Positions 20,363 through 31,248 of a stretch of 64,000 bases of DNA are shown here, piece after piece. The stretch spans positions 372,001-436,000 of the forward strand of contig JABSSW010000040.1 of NCBI GenBank assembly GCA_018902385.1, read 5' to 3'. Under the pieces are notes generated by a model. The model ran no database searches. It was given only the letters and a program-made list of their open reading frames with translations, and was not told where the DNA came from. This DNA is from Physcia stellaris (lineage: Eukaryota; Ascomycota; Lecanoromycetes; Caliciales; Physciaceae). Position 1 is the stretch's first letter; every line of letters starts with the position of its first letter. A program made the translations under genes and the position numbers.

Positions 20363-23194
20363 ATGGCACACGATCTGTACCGGCCAAACGGCTACTACGA
20401 TCGCTGGACATCAGTCGACAACCTACCTCCTCCTCCGCCACCACCTGATATGCCCCCAATGCCGCCAGCACGTACTTTCAGAGGCAAAATGGCCGATTCA
20501 TATCGTCCTAGCGCCGGCAATCACCACCCGCCTGAGCATCCTCAGCACAATGAGTTTTCGTTTCGAGCGAACGGCGAAGCTCCTGCATACCCGAGTCGAC
20601 TAGAAACAGACCGTATTGACGGCGATTCTCGTGTGGCTCAACGTAATAGACGGCCATACCGAGGCCGTGGTGGTGGGCGAGGCGCTCGCATTCTGACGGC
20701 TGAACGGCCTCTTCTCCAGCTCCAGCGTGGTGAAGTGTCTCAGAAAGTGCTTGGTCCAGCAGGGGATCCTACCGCTGCCCAGAAGTTCCTTTCCGCGGAC
20801 TTCACCGACAGCGGCGATGAGTCAATGGAAGAGTCTGATTCCGATAACGATACTGCACCTTGTTCGGTGGTCGTCGACAATGGGGAGACTACTGATGCTC
20901 CGGAGCCACCTACAAAGCGTCGAGCAATTACAAAACACTCAGATGAAGGCTCCAGCCTTCCTAAATGGTCCAATCCAGACCCATACACTGTCTTACCTCC
21001 AATTGATGAAGAGCCGCGGAAGAAGAAAGATGTCGTTAAGCTGATTCGAAAGGCAAGGATAGCAACAGAGAGAGAGAAAGCCGCCCAGAGTGAAGTAGCC
21101 GCCAACGATGACTTCATCTCCTTTGGCATCGAGAATGAAGAAGCTAGTGAGGCTGAGCATCACACACCCCCTGGTGTACCTGGTGCTCCAACCGGGCCCC
21201 GTCAGACAAATCAAGCACGGCGTGATCAGGAGCATCACACAAACAGTGCACCAGGTACGCACAGTCTACTATCTTCGATTGGTCAGATCGGGCCACCCCC
21301 GGGTTTGACCCCGAAGTCTTACGGTAGACTACCGTCTCCGGCTACACACCATTTATCCCCCAAGCCCGACAAGGAGTTCAATCGGCGTGACGTTCAAGGT
21401 GATCAAGATGTGAATCTGGGCAATCGTAAAAGAAACCGCGACGACGAGATAAAGTCAGGCCCACGTCGCCCTCCGCTTCCCAAGAAAGGCAAGGGTGTCC
21501 CACCAAATGGTTCTCTAGTGCGTGAATGGGTGCCGAACCGTGATCAAGACCCAACACCATGGCATGTAGAGTCTTCCCATAGTACCGTGAACGCTGGGTT
21601 TCGGTAAGTAACTCTCCGGAATCATAGAGGTAGCATTGTACTAAACGGTGACAAGTCTACACAAAGAGATCTGCGATTTCTATGATTTTGTCAAACCCAG
21701 GCGGTTCGAACAGATGGTACGGGAAGACATATTGGACAGACTTCAGGTGGCTGTGCGGCATGAGATGCCAAACTGCGATGTACACTGCTTTGGGTCATTT
21801 GCTGCCGGCTTATACCTGCCAAACGCTGACATGGATGTGGTTGTTATATCACAGTCCTTTCGCAACTACGGTGATAAGAGCGCATGCCAGAGCAATTCCA
21901 AAATGCGTGCGTTCGGTAGGTATATTGAGGGTACAGTAGCCGAAAAAGGGTCTGTTGAATGCATCACCGGTGCTAAAGTGCCCATCATCAAGTTCGTCGA
22001 CCGCAGAACAGCCATCAGGGTTGACATGTCTTTTGAAAATGACACTGGTATCGTCGCGAACGACACCTTTTCATTCTGGAAACGACAATTTCCAGCAATG
22101 CCTATCCTCGTAACTGTTATCAAACAGTTTCTGATGATGAGAGGTATGAATGACGTCTCTACAGGGGGCCTTGGGGGTTTTTCTGTTACCTGCTTGGTAA
22201 CAAGTTTGCTGCAGAATATGCCGCGTGTACAGATAGGGGAGGTTGTTCCGGAGCACCACCTTGGAGAAATGCTAATTGAGTTCCTGGACTTCTACGGTAA
22301 CCAGCTTGACATATCAAGGACGGGCATCATGATGAGTCCTCCCGGGTACTTTGACAAGGTATGCCGCCTTACATTTCCCGTCAACGTGACACTAATAATC
22401 TTTAGATCGCTTGGTCACGGAATAGAGAAGTCTATCAAGGCAACAGAGCAGATCGTCTAGCTATCATCGATCCCAACAAACCAGACAATGACATATCCGG
22501 TGGCTCTCGAATCGTGTCTCTTATTTTTGAACGCTTTTCCAGAGCACATGAAGAGATCATGATTGCTATGAAGGACTCACATCACTTTAGTCTTCTCGAT
22601 TGGATGCTTGGTGGTGACTACGAGAATTTCGCTTGGCAACGCGACCATCTTCGAGATCTCTATGAGAGAAGATGGGGTCGGATCGAGGCAGAGCCGCTGT
22701 AAGTCTCGCCCTACTGCAACCAATCGCGTCTCTGAGGGCCGCGAGCTAGGATTCAATTGCCAGCTGGACGCGAATACTTCTCAGACCATGCACAACATAA
22801 TCAATTCACGGGCCTCGATGATCCATCGCATTTTGCTACAGCACCGATCGCAGGGCACAAACAACCTACATTTCCAAATCAAACTCTCAGCGGCCGAGCA
22901 GACAGCTCAAAGTCGACACATTCTACATCTAAAAAACCTAGAAAAGGCCCTGGTCCTAACACTGCTAAAGGTATAGCTCGAGCACAACGGTTAAGAGAGA
23001 AATATCCAACCATTCAGAATATCCCGGAATCTGTAGGTGCGAAAACGAACAAAACGTTGATCGCAAAGTACGATAAGCAGACTGGAAATCAAGTCAAGGG
23101 GAAGCCGTCGAAAATCTCGAAAGCCAGAAAACGTAAGATTAATAATGACAGACAAATCGGCACATCCAAGAAAGACCCAATCACTATCGATTAG
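20363..23194 (+). CDS. TRF4: Non-canonical poly(A) polymerase, Trf4/Cid14-like
   Basis: The 893-residue nuclear nucleotidyltransferase is expected to act in the TRAMP complex, tailing aberrant RNAs for exosome decay. Exons are 20363-21603, 21656-22358, 22406-22698 and 22750-23194. A long disordered N-terminus has a poly-Pro stretch and an RGRGGGRGAR block. The catalytic domain starts at LHKEICDFYDFV. The polymerase-beta motif places Gly460-Ser461 and catalytic Asp472/Asp474 in GSFAAGLYLPNADMDVVV, with the third acid probably in RVDMSF. The PAP-associated domain follows (GGLGGFSVTCLV, ...YGNQLD). The C-terminus is basic (KPRKGPGPN, KARKRKINN). The phase join in exon 4 requires the TAG acceptor at 22747-22749. 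Confidence 0.94.
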
Positions 23195-24485
23195 ACCACA
23201 GCAGCTAGAAGTACACCACCATTGGCGATCAAGCATGTCATAGATCTGGAATCGGCGAGACGTGGTATGAGAGATGAAGGTTATGGATGCCACGGGAAAT
23301 TTTCTTCTTTGTTAGCATACCTTGTCAAGCATTCGGCTTACCATGAGCGATTAGGTACGGCGTTCTCAAGGTCGATACCCCCATTTGCATAGATATTGCT
23401 GAACTGTAGATGTTCACACGGCTGCCGAAGCACCCAAATACACTCTAAGAAACGGTGCCTTTCGAGTACTTGATGATACATCTTGTCCTCTGTGCTTCCT
23501 CTATGGTGCTGTTCGTACGATTCGATATATATTCAAAAATCTAGACGGTAAGAGCCGCTTCCTACTGACATCAACACGATTTCAGGGACTTGATCATCGC
23601 TGAGGGCTTAAGACACGAAAGATCGAAGGCTCGAAAGGCCCGAGAAATTAGTTCTATCTGGGGGCTGCCAAAGGCTCGGAGAGTCTCACGGCATTCAATG
23701 TCCAGGTTCATTGAATCCTCGCCTAATCGCGCATACTTTGTATTGACCTGATGGGACGTAACTTCCCTATGCCACGGGTCTGCATCAGTGAGCGATATCC
23801 GACAACTTTTCTCACCGCAGGTACCTGCTTTAGGCAGGGGTGCAGAGAGGATCAACGTACAAAATATCAAGATATCACAACGAAATTACCCCCGAAAGCA
23901 GAAGCGAAAGCATTGCCAGCAAAGGATCATAGTGTTTCTATCGAGTATTGCTCATCTCCTCTCCGTGAAGCTTTTTGGGTGGCGCTGAAATAATTCTTTT
24001 CCTCCCGGCAGGCTATCCCTCGCGTCAATAGGCCGTGGCGGGGGCACATCGACAGCTGCCTTCGTACATCATACACCACAGCCTGCCGTCTCATTCCTTA
24101 CCCCAGTTGAAATGAATCTCATTATACATGAACTCTATGCGATTTCACGCTTCGAAGCCGGTCTGAGACGATTAATTGAGATTGTTGGCAGGGGTAAAGT
24201 CGAGAGGAGATTAATCAAAATGACCGAAAGAGAAGCGAGACATGCAAAGATAAAGAGGCCTGAACGTCTACGGGATGGCGTAATAGGAACCCACGAATAG
24301 GTCATATGTTACTATGCAAGCGTGGAATCATCGATAATGCTCTTCCACGTTGGGGACTATTGTGCACTAGAGACCCCTAAGCTTCTCACCTAGTAATTGT
24401 GCTCTTCCATATGAGAATCGCGGCTCTGCCCCAGTTCGTATTGATACATTGCAAGTATTGCCTCTCCAAGCCATTCCCTTTGTTT
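23195..24485. other. Intergenic region with a possible gene remnant
   Basis: This 1.3-kb stretch lies between the 3' ends of Trf4 and the Cut12-like gene. It contains the fragment described at 23267-23547 and an open, apparently coding plus-strand stretch at about 23586-23748. Nothing else is supported. Confidence 0.4.
23267..23547 (+). pseudogene. Possible small gene or gene remnant with a CPLC motif
   Basis: ATG 23267 opens an exon to 23354. A well-formed 55-bp intron (GTACGG..GAACTGTAG) then joins in phase to 23410-23547, giving about 75 residues that include DDTSCPLCFLYGAV. A second strong donor (GTAAGAGCC) with CTGAC branch and TTTCAG acceptor follows, but in the arriving phase the next exon hits TGA at once. 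The adjacent open frame (IIAEGLRHERSKARKAREI and onward) is off by one base. This looks like a gene broken by a one-base change or a model I cannot complete. A CPLC near the N-terminus recalls fungal HET-type proteins, but this is too short to assign. Confidence 0.3.
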
Positions 24486-26525
24486 TCACTCATGACCCCT
24501 GCCGCTGCCCATCCTCTCAATATTCCTCATCATACCGCTCCTCCCAGCTGCGCTCCCACTTCTATCTCTGACGTCTCCGCCACTAGCCCTGGGATTCATA
24601 CGTCCGATTCTGCTCTCCGCACCTAGAAAACCGGTTCCTGGCGCCTTTAAACCTGAAAGAGATCTAGAGAATGTGCTCCTTGACGAATCAGTAGATCCAT
24701 GAGCCAACACCGCACCCTCGGGTTCGCAAGACTCCAATGGAGGGGGTGGGCCTTGCATAGAGAGCTGCATCATTTCCTCTGTCGCGGCGACTAAGTTTGC
24801 CGTCTCTGTCCTCGCATTCTCGAGTTGATCTAGTAGTCGGCTGTTGTTATCTTTCACGCTCTTCATTTCGGCTTCGAGACCTGCAAGTCGGGCAGCTTGT
24901 TCCTCAATCCGTAGAGCATCAGCGGCTCGCACCTGTGAGTCAGTTTTGGCTTTGGCTTCGTTGGCTACAGACGGTATAGCAGAAGCGGGAACACGACCTG
25001 GTATGGTTGCGTCTCGATCAATACGCAGCTCTTCATTTTCACGGCTGAGCTCGTCAAGTCGAGATTCTAGGTCATGAATTTTCTTCTCCCAGCGCGCTTG
25101 GTACGACTTCTTGAGTGCCTTGACCTTGTCTTCATGTTTGTTCTTGTATAGTGTATGAAGTTCCTGCGCGACTCGTTCGACGGCCGCATCAACCGTTTTG
25201 TTGTGCGCGGCAGCATCTGACCCGTCCTTTGGCGGGACCGTAGAAGGCGTCCGCAATCCAACAGCTCTGCTTTCTGCGTCTATGGCTCGCGCTTCGGCTT
25301 CCTCACGCTTTCGCTCGCTCTCCTCGAGACTTTGGCGAAGTTGCTCCTTCTCTTGTTCTTCTTTCATGATCTCCGCTTTCACGCTCCTCAAGACACCCTG
25401 CATTTCCTCCTCTCGCTTCTCCCAGTCCAATTTGCCGGCTTCTAAGCTTTCGCGCATGCCTTTCTCGTTGCGTAGTTCCTCCATTGCTTCTCCAACGCGT
25501 CGCTCGGCATCTCCGACTGCGTCCTTGAGACTGTTGATTTCCGCTTCCTTGCCGCTAACAGTAGCACGTAAAGAAGAAATCTGGGATAGTAATGTTGACT
25601 TTATTGACTCCACTTCGCGCGCTGTGATTGTAGGTATCGAACGGGGTGTTGGTACAGGCGGAAGGTCGAAGTCTAAAAGATTAGCAAGATGTCGAGATTC
25701 AGATGGTAAGCCTAGAGCTTTTCTACTCTTTGCGGGAGAAGGTGTGCGCTGGCCTTTCATATACTGAGCGAGATTTGGCTGTGTTTGTGACTTTTTAGGT
25801 GAGGGCCTATCAAATTTACTAGGTGTATCACGAGAACTTGACCCGAATGCGCTAAACTGCTCTGTGAAATCCACCAGTAGATTCGTGGTATCCCCATGAC
25901 CAGATTTGGGCCGCCGCGGGGTCGGTGATGCAGAATTTTCGTCGTAGGATTGAGATTGTCTATGGAGAGGGTTTGTAGGCGTTAGGCGGTGAGAGGTTTC
26001 CTCGTTGAAGGCCATGCGCGATGACTTGGCTGGACTTAGATGGCTGCTTTGGTCTGGAGAAAGCCCATTCCGAGCAAAAACGTTCATATCGACGTTAGGT
26101 ACAGCTGAGAACGCGGTGAAGTGGGTGTCGTCCATTCCAGGGTATCCTGATGGCTCGTCCGTAACTGACATCGAGGTATCGTCACCTACGTCATGAACAA
26201 CTGTCCCGCTAGAGCTACTCTCATTTGTCCGGGCTGCCTGCAGAAGGCCATCATTCTCCTTTAATGCGTCCTCGGTAAGTGGCATGAATTGAGCATCTTC
26301 CGGCAGCTTTTTGGTTGGCGACAATGGTTTGCTAGCTACCCTTCTCCTAGCAGGGGAGTACTCGACGATATCCACGAAGGGTGAGCTAGGAGGCTGATTT
26401 GGAATATTCTCGGCATCATATTGACTTGAAGATTTAGAGGTGGAAAAGGGAACGGTGGATTTTCTTCCAGTCGACGGTGTTGCGTTGGCATTAATAGTAG
26501 ACAAGGGCGATAATGGCTGCGACAT
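24486..26525 (-). CDS. Spindle pole body protein, Cut12/SnaD-like
   Basis: A single exon encodes 679 residues. The N-terminal third is Ser/Pro-rich and disordered, with LSPTKKL and SPAK repeats that look like CDK sites. QYMKGQRTPSPAKSRKALG precedes LLDFDLPPVPTPRSIPTI. A long coiled coil then spans about residues 310-600, including ELHTLYKNKHEDKVKALKKS and YQARWEKKI, the hallmark of the fungal Cut12-type domain. Cut12 proteins sit at the spindle pole body and couple mitotic kinase activity to spindle formation. The C-terminus is Gly/Arg/Ser-rich. Family membership rests on motif memory, so orthology to SnaD is probable but not proven. Confidence 0.75.
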   Translation of the reverse strand: MSQPLSPLSTINANATPSTGRKSTVPFSTSKSSSQYDAENIPNQPPSSPFVDIVEYSPARRRVASKPLSPTKKLPEDAQFMPLTEDALKENDGLLQAARTNESSSSGTVVHDVGDDTSMSVTDEPSGYPGMDDTHFTAFSAVPNVDMNVFARNGLSPDQSSHLSPAKSSRMAFNEETSHRLTPTNPLHRQSQSYDENSASPTPRRPKSGHGDTTNLLVDFTEQFSAFGSSSRDTPSKFDRPSPKKSQTQPNLAQYMKGQRTPSPAKSRKALGLPSESRHLANLLDFDLPPVPTPRSIPTITAREVESIKSTLLSQISSLRATVSGKEAEINSLKDAVGDAERRVGEAMEELRNEKGMRESLEAGKLDWEKREEEMQGVLRSVKAEIMKEEQEKEQLRQSLEESERKREEAEARAIDAESRAVGLRTPSTVPPKDGSDAAAHNKTVDAAVERVAQELHTLYKNKHEDKVKALKKSYQARWEKKIHDLESRLDELSRENEELRIDRDATIPGRVPASAIPSVANEAKAKTDSQVRAADALRIEEQAARLAGLEAEMKSVKDNNSRLLDQLENARTETANLVAATEEMMQLSMQGPPPPLESCEPEGAVLAHGSTDSSRSTFSRSLSGLKAPGTGFLGAESRIGRMNPRASGGDVRDRSGSAAGRSGMMRNIERMGSGRGHE

Positions 26526-26775
26526 GTCGGAATCCTATTGAGGTCGTATGTCACACGGTTGCATGTGGTCGATGTGGAAGGTTTAAGAGGCCGCACTGTG
26601 GTTCAGATCGTGAATGTAAACAAAGCTAGCAACATCGGTTTAGCCCGCGCGTCTAAATAAGCTTCAGACGCCAACACAGCACATTTACCTTATTTGCCTG
26701 CTACAGGTACAGTAGTACGAGTACTAGTATCTGGGCAAAGATTCAAGTTATCATTAATAGGATAACAAGCTCACT

Positions 26776-27402
26776 CTACTTGTGGTTTGGTCCGTGTAGG
26801 TACGCGTTGTCACGTCTTCGTAATGCAAGGAATCTTACAGAGCGCGTTGCCTCCTTCAAACGTCGACGCTGATGGTTGGTCTTATTATCCACCTTCTTCT
26901 TCTTCTGTTTCTCAGGTTCGGGTTCGCTCTCGCTCTCGGGTTCCAAATCAACGTAGTCGCCGGGGCAGTACTCCAGACCTAGGCCCTCTTTCTGCAGATT
27001 CGTTATTCTTTCGAGGCGGATTTGGATTTCTGTAGGAATTTCCAGAATGAGTCTTTCCGTAGTCAGGTAAGTTGTGCGTTGCACGCCATTTGCGTATAGA
27101 TGTGATTGTGGTGGATCACAAAGGACTTGGGCTCGGCTTCGATCCGGGAAATAACGTTGTGAGAAGAACTTACTTTTGAAAGGATCTAAACAAGCGCGAA
27201 AAAGCGGCCGCAAGGATAGTATGCTCAGCGAGCTTGAATGTGGGTGGGTTTCCCTCTCGCTCTTGGTGACTTGTTCGATGGTCCTTGAATACCAAACAAG
27301 TTCACGAGGTAAGTTCTCAAGTTCCGAAAGCGGGTACACGTCAGCTGCTCTGAGAAGGAGAGCTTGTTGGCCCACACGGCACTTTGCTAGCTCGAGCCAA
27401 GT
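26776..27402 (-). CDS. Unrecognised protein, 5' exon unresolved
   Basis: The frame is open from 27402 to the stop at 26776. It is preceded by an in-frame TAG that also looks like an intron acceptor (GTTGAATAG), so at least one upstream exon is expected within 27403-27560. The visible part reads TWLELAKCRVGQQALLLRA, LRPLFRACLDPF, ERLILEIPTEIQIRLERITN and GLEYCPGDYVDLE, then a run of Glu/Ser/Pro repeats, a Lys block and a basic tail. The composition and hydrophobic spacing look genuinely coding. I do not recognise the family. A strong GTAAGTTCTTCTCAC donor-like site after DPFK (near 27170) may mark an optional intron. Confidence 0.5.
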   Translation of the reverse strand, partial: TWLELAKCRVGQQALLLRAADVYPLSELENLPRELVWYSRTIEQVTKSERETHPHSSSLSILSLRPLFRACLDPFKSKFFSQRYFPDRSRAQVLCDPPQSHLYANGVQRTTYLTTERLILEIPTEIQIRLERITNLQKEGLGLEYCPGDYVDLEPESESEPEPEKQKKKKVDNKTNHQRRRLKEATRSVRFLALRRRDNAYLHGPNHK

Positions 27403-27645
27403 CTATTCAACCAGAGGCATGGTGGTTGAAAATAGAACCTCGAAGATGGGTTTGCGGCCAGTAGTCTTTTTGGGGTATTAAGGTTGTCATCCACACGCGC
27501 CTATCGATGTCCTGATCGTGGAATCAGGTTTGCGACTTGTTCCGCAGTCGGGCCAAGGGGCCATGTGGTGTTTTGTATTCAGTCGGCCCGCGCAAAAACT
27601 GAGGGTATTCACAACGGCTTCCAGAACGCCACCATAGTCTGAGTT

Positions 27646-28668
27646 CTACTCATCCATCTGCCAAGCATAATCCAGCTCCTTAAGATTTCGCCTCTTGTTC
27701 TGCGCAGCAAAATACTCCTTTTCGAATCCATTTCCCCTATCGACCCCATCCCACCTGTGCCCCGGCCGTATCGCATACCGGTTCGGCATCGCCGCACCCT
27801 TGTAAAGTGGCTTGCCACTGATGCTCTTCTCCTGCTTCTTTGTCGCCAGAAATCCTGCGGCTGGATCATTCCACCGATCTCTCCCCTTCAGCTCCTCGTT
27901 CATCTCTACGTCATCCACATACCGCGCCACAGGCATATACTTCGCATCCTTGAGCTCCCCTTTTCGTCTTGCCGTCGCAGCACGCTGCACATCGCCCTTC
28001 TGCGCTTCAAGCTCAGCGGCTACTTTGGCTGCTTCTTCTTCGGCTTTCTTGCGAGCTTCTGCCCGTTTCATGGCAACATTAATGATACGCCCAGAAGCGT
28101 CGCGGTATATGGTTTCTTGGCTTTTACCGCCGTGAAGAGCATCGTCGGCCATAAACCGCGCGCGTTCCTCGGCTTGCTGTCTTCTTAATTGGAGGGTGAC
28201 CTGTTCGGCGGTTTGGAGGCCTGCGTGGGCGCCAGATTGCATCTTGGCCCGTGACGGCTCATCCTCGATAGTAGGAGCATCTTCATCGGCAGTAGAAAGT
28301 GCAAACTTTTCAGCTGCTGCGGAAGCGATTATTGCATCGGCAGCCGCTTGTTCGGATGAAGAAGGCGCAGGTGCGCCGATGGTTTGCCAGGTGGATTTTT
28401 TGGCTTTCCGAAATTCAGAGGTACGGCCAGTGACTATGTATATAGTCAGCTTCGGTCTTTGTTGGATCTCGAAACAGTTGAAGAACCGACCTGTGAGGGG
28501 GTTCTCTTCATCTGCGTTGATCAAAGTGTTCTGGCTCCATCCAACGGCATCATCGTCCGCAATTACGAGACCAGAGGAGGTTTCTTTCCGCTTGCGCTTT
28601 TTGGACTTCTTGTCTGCTGTTGAGTCTGCTGTCAGATAGTTCTTAGCTAAGTAATCCGCCAATGACAT
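27646..28668 (-). CDS. CWC26: Pre-mRNA splicing factor Bud13/Cwc26
   Basis: This subunit of the RES complex acts in the activated spliceosome to help retain and splice pre-mRNA. Exons 28668-28491 and 28433-27646 give 321 residues. The start MSLADYLAKNYL is the family N-terminus, followed by a KKSKKRKRKE basic block. The C-terminal core carries the conserved YRDASGR(I)I segment and YKGAAMPNRYAIRPGHRWDG, then VDRGNGFEKEYF. The intron is placed so that ENPLTVTGRTSEFRKAKKS is restored. It is divergently paired with the ATL gene across a 226-bp promoter. Confidence 0.94.
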   Translation of the reverse strand: MSLADYLAKNYLTADSTADKKSKKRKRKETSSGLVIADDDAVGWSQNTLINADEENPLTGRFFNCFEIQQRPKLTIYIVTGRTSEFRKAKKSTWQTIGAPAPSSSEQAAADAIIASAAAEKFALSTADEDAPTIEDEPSRAKMQSGAHAGLQTAEQVTLQLRRQQAEERARFMADDALHGGKSQETIYRDASGRIINVAMKRAEARKKAEEEAAKVAAELEAQKGDVQRAATARRKGELKDAKYMPVARYVDDVEMNEELKGRDRWNDPAAGFLATKKQEKSISGKPLYKGAAMPNRYAIRPGHRWDGVDRGNGFEKEYFAAQNKRRNLKELDYAWQMDE

Positions 28669-28844
28669 TGCTTCCTACGACGAATTGTTTGAAAGGTACG
28701 GAATACAAAGAGTCGCATGAGCCTAGGAAATCCGTGGACATAGCGGATTTACCGATACCTAGCTGTATGGTATTTTATCAACGCACTTACCTTATGCAGC
28801 CACCTTACGCGTACCTTAGGGTGCTGCACGCGTCGCACGAGTAG

Positions 28845-28884
28845 CTTGATCGAATCGTTTGCGAAGTGATCGAATCGTTTGCGA
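28845..28884 (+). repeat. Tandem 18-bp duplication in the CWC26/ATL1 promoter
   Basis: GATCGAATCGTTTGCGAA occurs twice in direct orientation, separated by a few bases, ending about ten bases before the ATL start codon. It could be a doubled regulator site or a simple slippage duplication. Confidence 0.75.
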
Positions 28885-28894
28885 ACTTTCCAGT

Positions 28895-29474
28895 ATGACT
28901 CGCTCCGATGAGGCTGAGTGGTGGTTCAATGCTGTCTACGAAGCCGTACAACAAGTTCCCTATGGGAGGGTCACGAGTTATGGACATATAGCTCGCCTAC
29001 TTGGAAGACGTGAGTCCTACTGACAAGAAGCCTGTATTGATAATTTGTTAAAAGACACTCGAAGCGGAATGTCCAAGGTACGTTGTTACGGAAAACTTAA
29101 AATGGAAGGCAAAAGCCTGATTACTGTATGTACATGTATAGACAGGTGGGAGTCGCCCTAAAGCATCTACCAACATTCTCATCCGATATTAATCCGCACT
29201 TTCATGATGGGAACGTGCCTTGGCAGAGAGTCATCAACGCGAAGGGGGTCATATCACCAAGGTCTGTAGGCCCAGTCTGGTGGAATGACTTCTACTAAGC
29301 TACAACAGAGGGCCAGGCGGTGCTGCGCGACAAGCGACCGCCCTCCGTCAAGAGGGAGTCACTGTGGAGCTTGGAAGTTTGGGAGAGTTGAGCATCAGCT
29401 TTGGTGCCTACGGCTGGTTTCCAACTCGATTACCAAGTGAGGGAGCGGATGATGCCGAGTCAGATGAAGTTTGA
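28895..29474 (+). CDS. ATL1: Alkyltransferase-like protein (ATL)
   Basis: ATL proteins resemble O6-alkylguanine-DNA alkyltransferase but cannot remove the alkyl group; they bind the lesion and hand it to nucleotide excision repair. Exons are 28895-29009, 29055-29077, 29146-29261 and 29309-29474, giving 139 residues. Landmarks are VPYGRVTSYGHIARLLGR, VGVALKHLP, and PWQRVINAKGVISPRGPGGAARQ. The alkyl-accepting PCHR motif is replaced by PWQR, the diagnostic ATL change. The second exon is only 23 nt. Because it is so small and its downstream junction joins K to VGVALKH, where I would expect Gln or Arg, that junction is the least certain. Confidence 0.9.
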
Positions 29475-30212
29475 GAGATGGTGTAGATATATATGTACGT
29501 ATGATGTAGGCTGTCTCGGCTGTGTCTACTAGGGTATCTCAGAGGACGCACGTGACCTACTCCAAGATCTTTCATTTTAGCCGAGGCGCAGTCATGGTCC
29601 CAAGTTGCAAGCAGCCGGTCCACGTTTCACTTCTACCTTGAACCTTGGTCACTCATCTCGAGGATGATGGACCTTATGATTCATGTGGCCATATGACTGC
29701 TGGAAATAGCAATCACTCACTGCTTCATCCCGAGACAGCTGGAGCTCCGACCATGATCCCACGCGCCGACGGATGAGCAGGGCATGTGGCTGCTTCCTTA
29801 TCGCCCCCCGCTTTCGTATGACTCTGTCTGATACCGCCAAAGAGCGCTTTAGGTTCATCTCGATTGTCCCTGCCTTGCCCTTGCACTGACTCAAGCTTCT
29901 CACATCTCCCAGTCATCCGCCCTCGTTCCCTCTTCTCTTTGTTTCCATTGGGTGACTCAACCTCTTCCACCGACAAAGACATCCTTTTAAAGCTACCCAT
30001 CTTCCCTCCTACCACGTGTACCTCGCATCATACTCCTTTTACATTGCACCATTTGGTGCTTAGATTTCTCATTCACCTTCTTGCACTCTCCCCGTTATCC
30101 TACCTCAAGTTAAGCCTCCAACACACTTTCGTCAGTACAAGCACGGCAACAACAGTTCCCCGAAGCCATCTCTTCCCATATCCTACCTCTTCGTTGCAGA
30201 AGACGAAACGTT
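29475..30212. other. Intergenic region with pyrimidine-rich promoter
   Basis: The segment 29860-30180 is strongly CT-rich on the plus strand, a usual fungal core-promoter and leader pattern, and leads to ATG 30213. A short TA-rich run lies near 29490. I see no gene. Confidence 0.5.
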
Positions 30213-30779
30213 ATGTCTGACTACAGCCTCAACGATGTAGCTAAGGATCAAAAGCTTGTCCACGATCACAAACGTGTGCTGAACAGCAAGTACAAGTGGG
30301 CTCTGGGCGAGGCTGTCATCACCGCTGGTCACCCTAGCCGACGCCCCGTTGGGCCCAGAAGCTCTGGGTAAGTCCATCCTTTCCGCGGCTCATAGACGAT
30401 TATCACTCACAGCTAGTCTCACAGTCAAGGCCGCGCTCTTAGTCGAGAGAAAGCATGGGTCCATCAACACAGCACCACGCGTCTCCCTCGCAAGCATGGC
30501 GCAGATTTCGATGTCTCAGACTCGTCGGCGGAAGAAGATGTGCGTGAGGCTTCTGCTGCCCCCGAGCCGGATGCTGAGATCCTATACTCGTTCGACGCTC
30601 CTCGAGGTCCGGCTGAAGGCGGTCAAATTTTGAGCATGGCCCTCGCTAAGGCTGTTGAGAAATTCGAGACCAAGGAGACCGAGAAACTGGTCAAGAACGA
30701 ATACGAGGTTATTGGCAATGAGAAGGAAGACGGCCACGATGGGTACGCGGCGGACGAGGATGATTTTCAGCTCATCTAG
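30213..30779 (+). CDS. Small acidic fungal protein of unknown function
   Basis: Exons 30213-30367 and 30425-30779 give 169 residues. The intron (GTAAGTCC..CTCACAG) joins GQGRALSREKAWVHQ in phase. The N-terminus has DYSLNDVAKDQKLVHDHKRVL, the middle is Asp/Glu-rich (SDSSAEEDVREA), and the C-terminus is a charged helix (ALAKAVEKFETKETEKLVKN) ending DEDDFQLI. No membrane segment or signal peptide is present. I do not recognise a named family. The clean splice and biased composition support a real gene. Confidence 0.75.
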
Positions 30780-31242
30780 ATGATGGAGCTGAGCGGAAGT
30801 GCTGAGCTATGATTATTCACACTCTCTTGGCCACGGTACATGATAGTCCCAAGCAAGGTCCAGGATAGGCTTTGGAGGAGTGGCGTTGCGACAGACCGGC
30901 CGAGCAGAGGATATGGAGTTTCGGCGGTTCTTTCTTCTTCCAGCACTTTCACTTTTCAACTAGCCGTACGGTGTCGCCTGAAGATCAAATGTCCTACAAT
31001 TAGCATAATTACAAGCTAATGCCAACGACCCGGCGTGTTGGTTCATCTAACGAATCCTTGTTCTTATATGATGGTATTCGATTGTGATTTGTGATGTGTG
31101 GTGCGTGGTCTGGACTTCATGTCTTCTATCACGACACGAACCAGCAGGTCAGGTAAGACCTTGATGAACTAATACAGAGGATTTTTAGCAACATCATGTT
31201 AACACGGGTGGACTACTACTACTCGTACACCACTCGCACCAT
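30780..31242. other. Intergenic region, left flank of a transposon island
   Basis: This is the 3' flank of the small acidic gene with normal composition. A short AC/TAC-rich run occurs at 31213-31225. Target duplication AAAGTA (31243-31248) follows directly. Confidence 0.5.
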
Positions 31243-31248
31243 AAAGTA

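Noticed and set aside
25198-25767. 189-codon plus-strand frame opposite the Cut12-like gene
   Set aside because: It is a Ser/Arg/Leu-rich shadow of the Lys/Glu-rich coiled coil on the other strand.
28196-28639. 147-codon plus-strand frame opposite CWC26
   Set aside because: It is an Ala/Ser-rich antisense shadow of the Ala/Glu-rich CWC26 exon.
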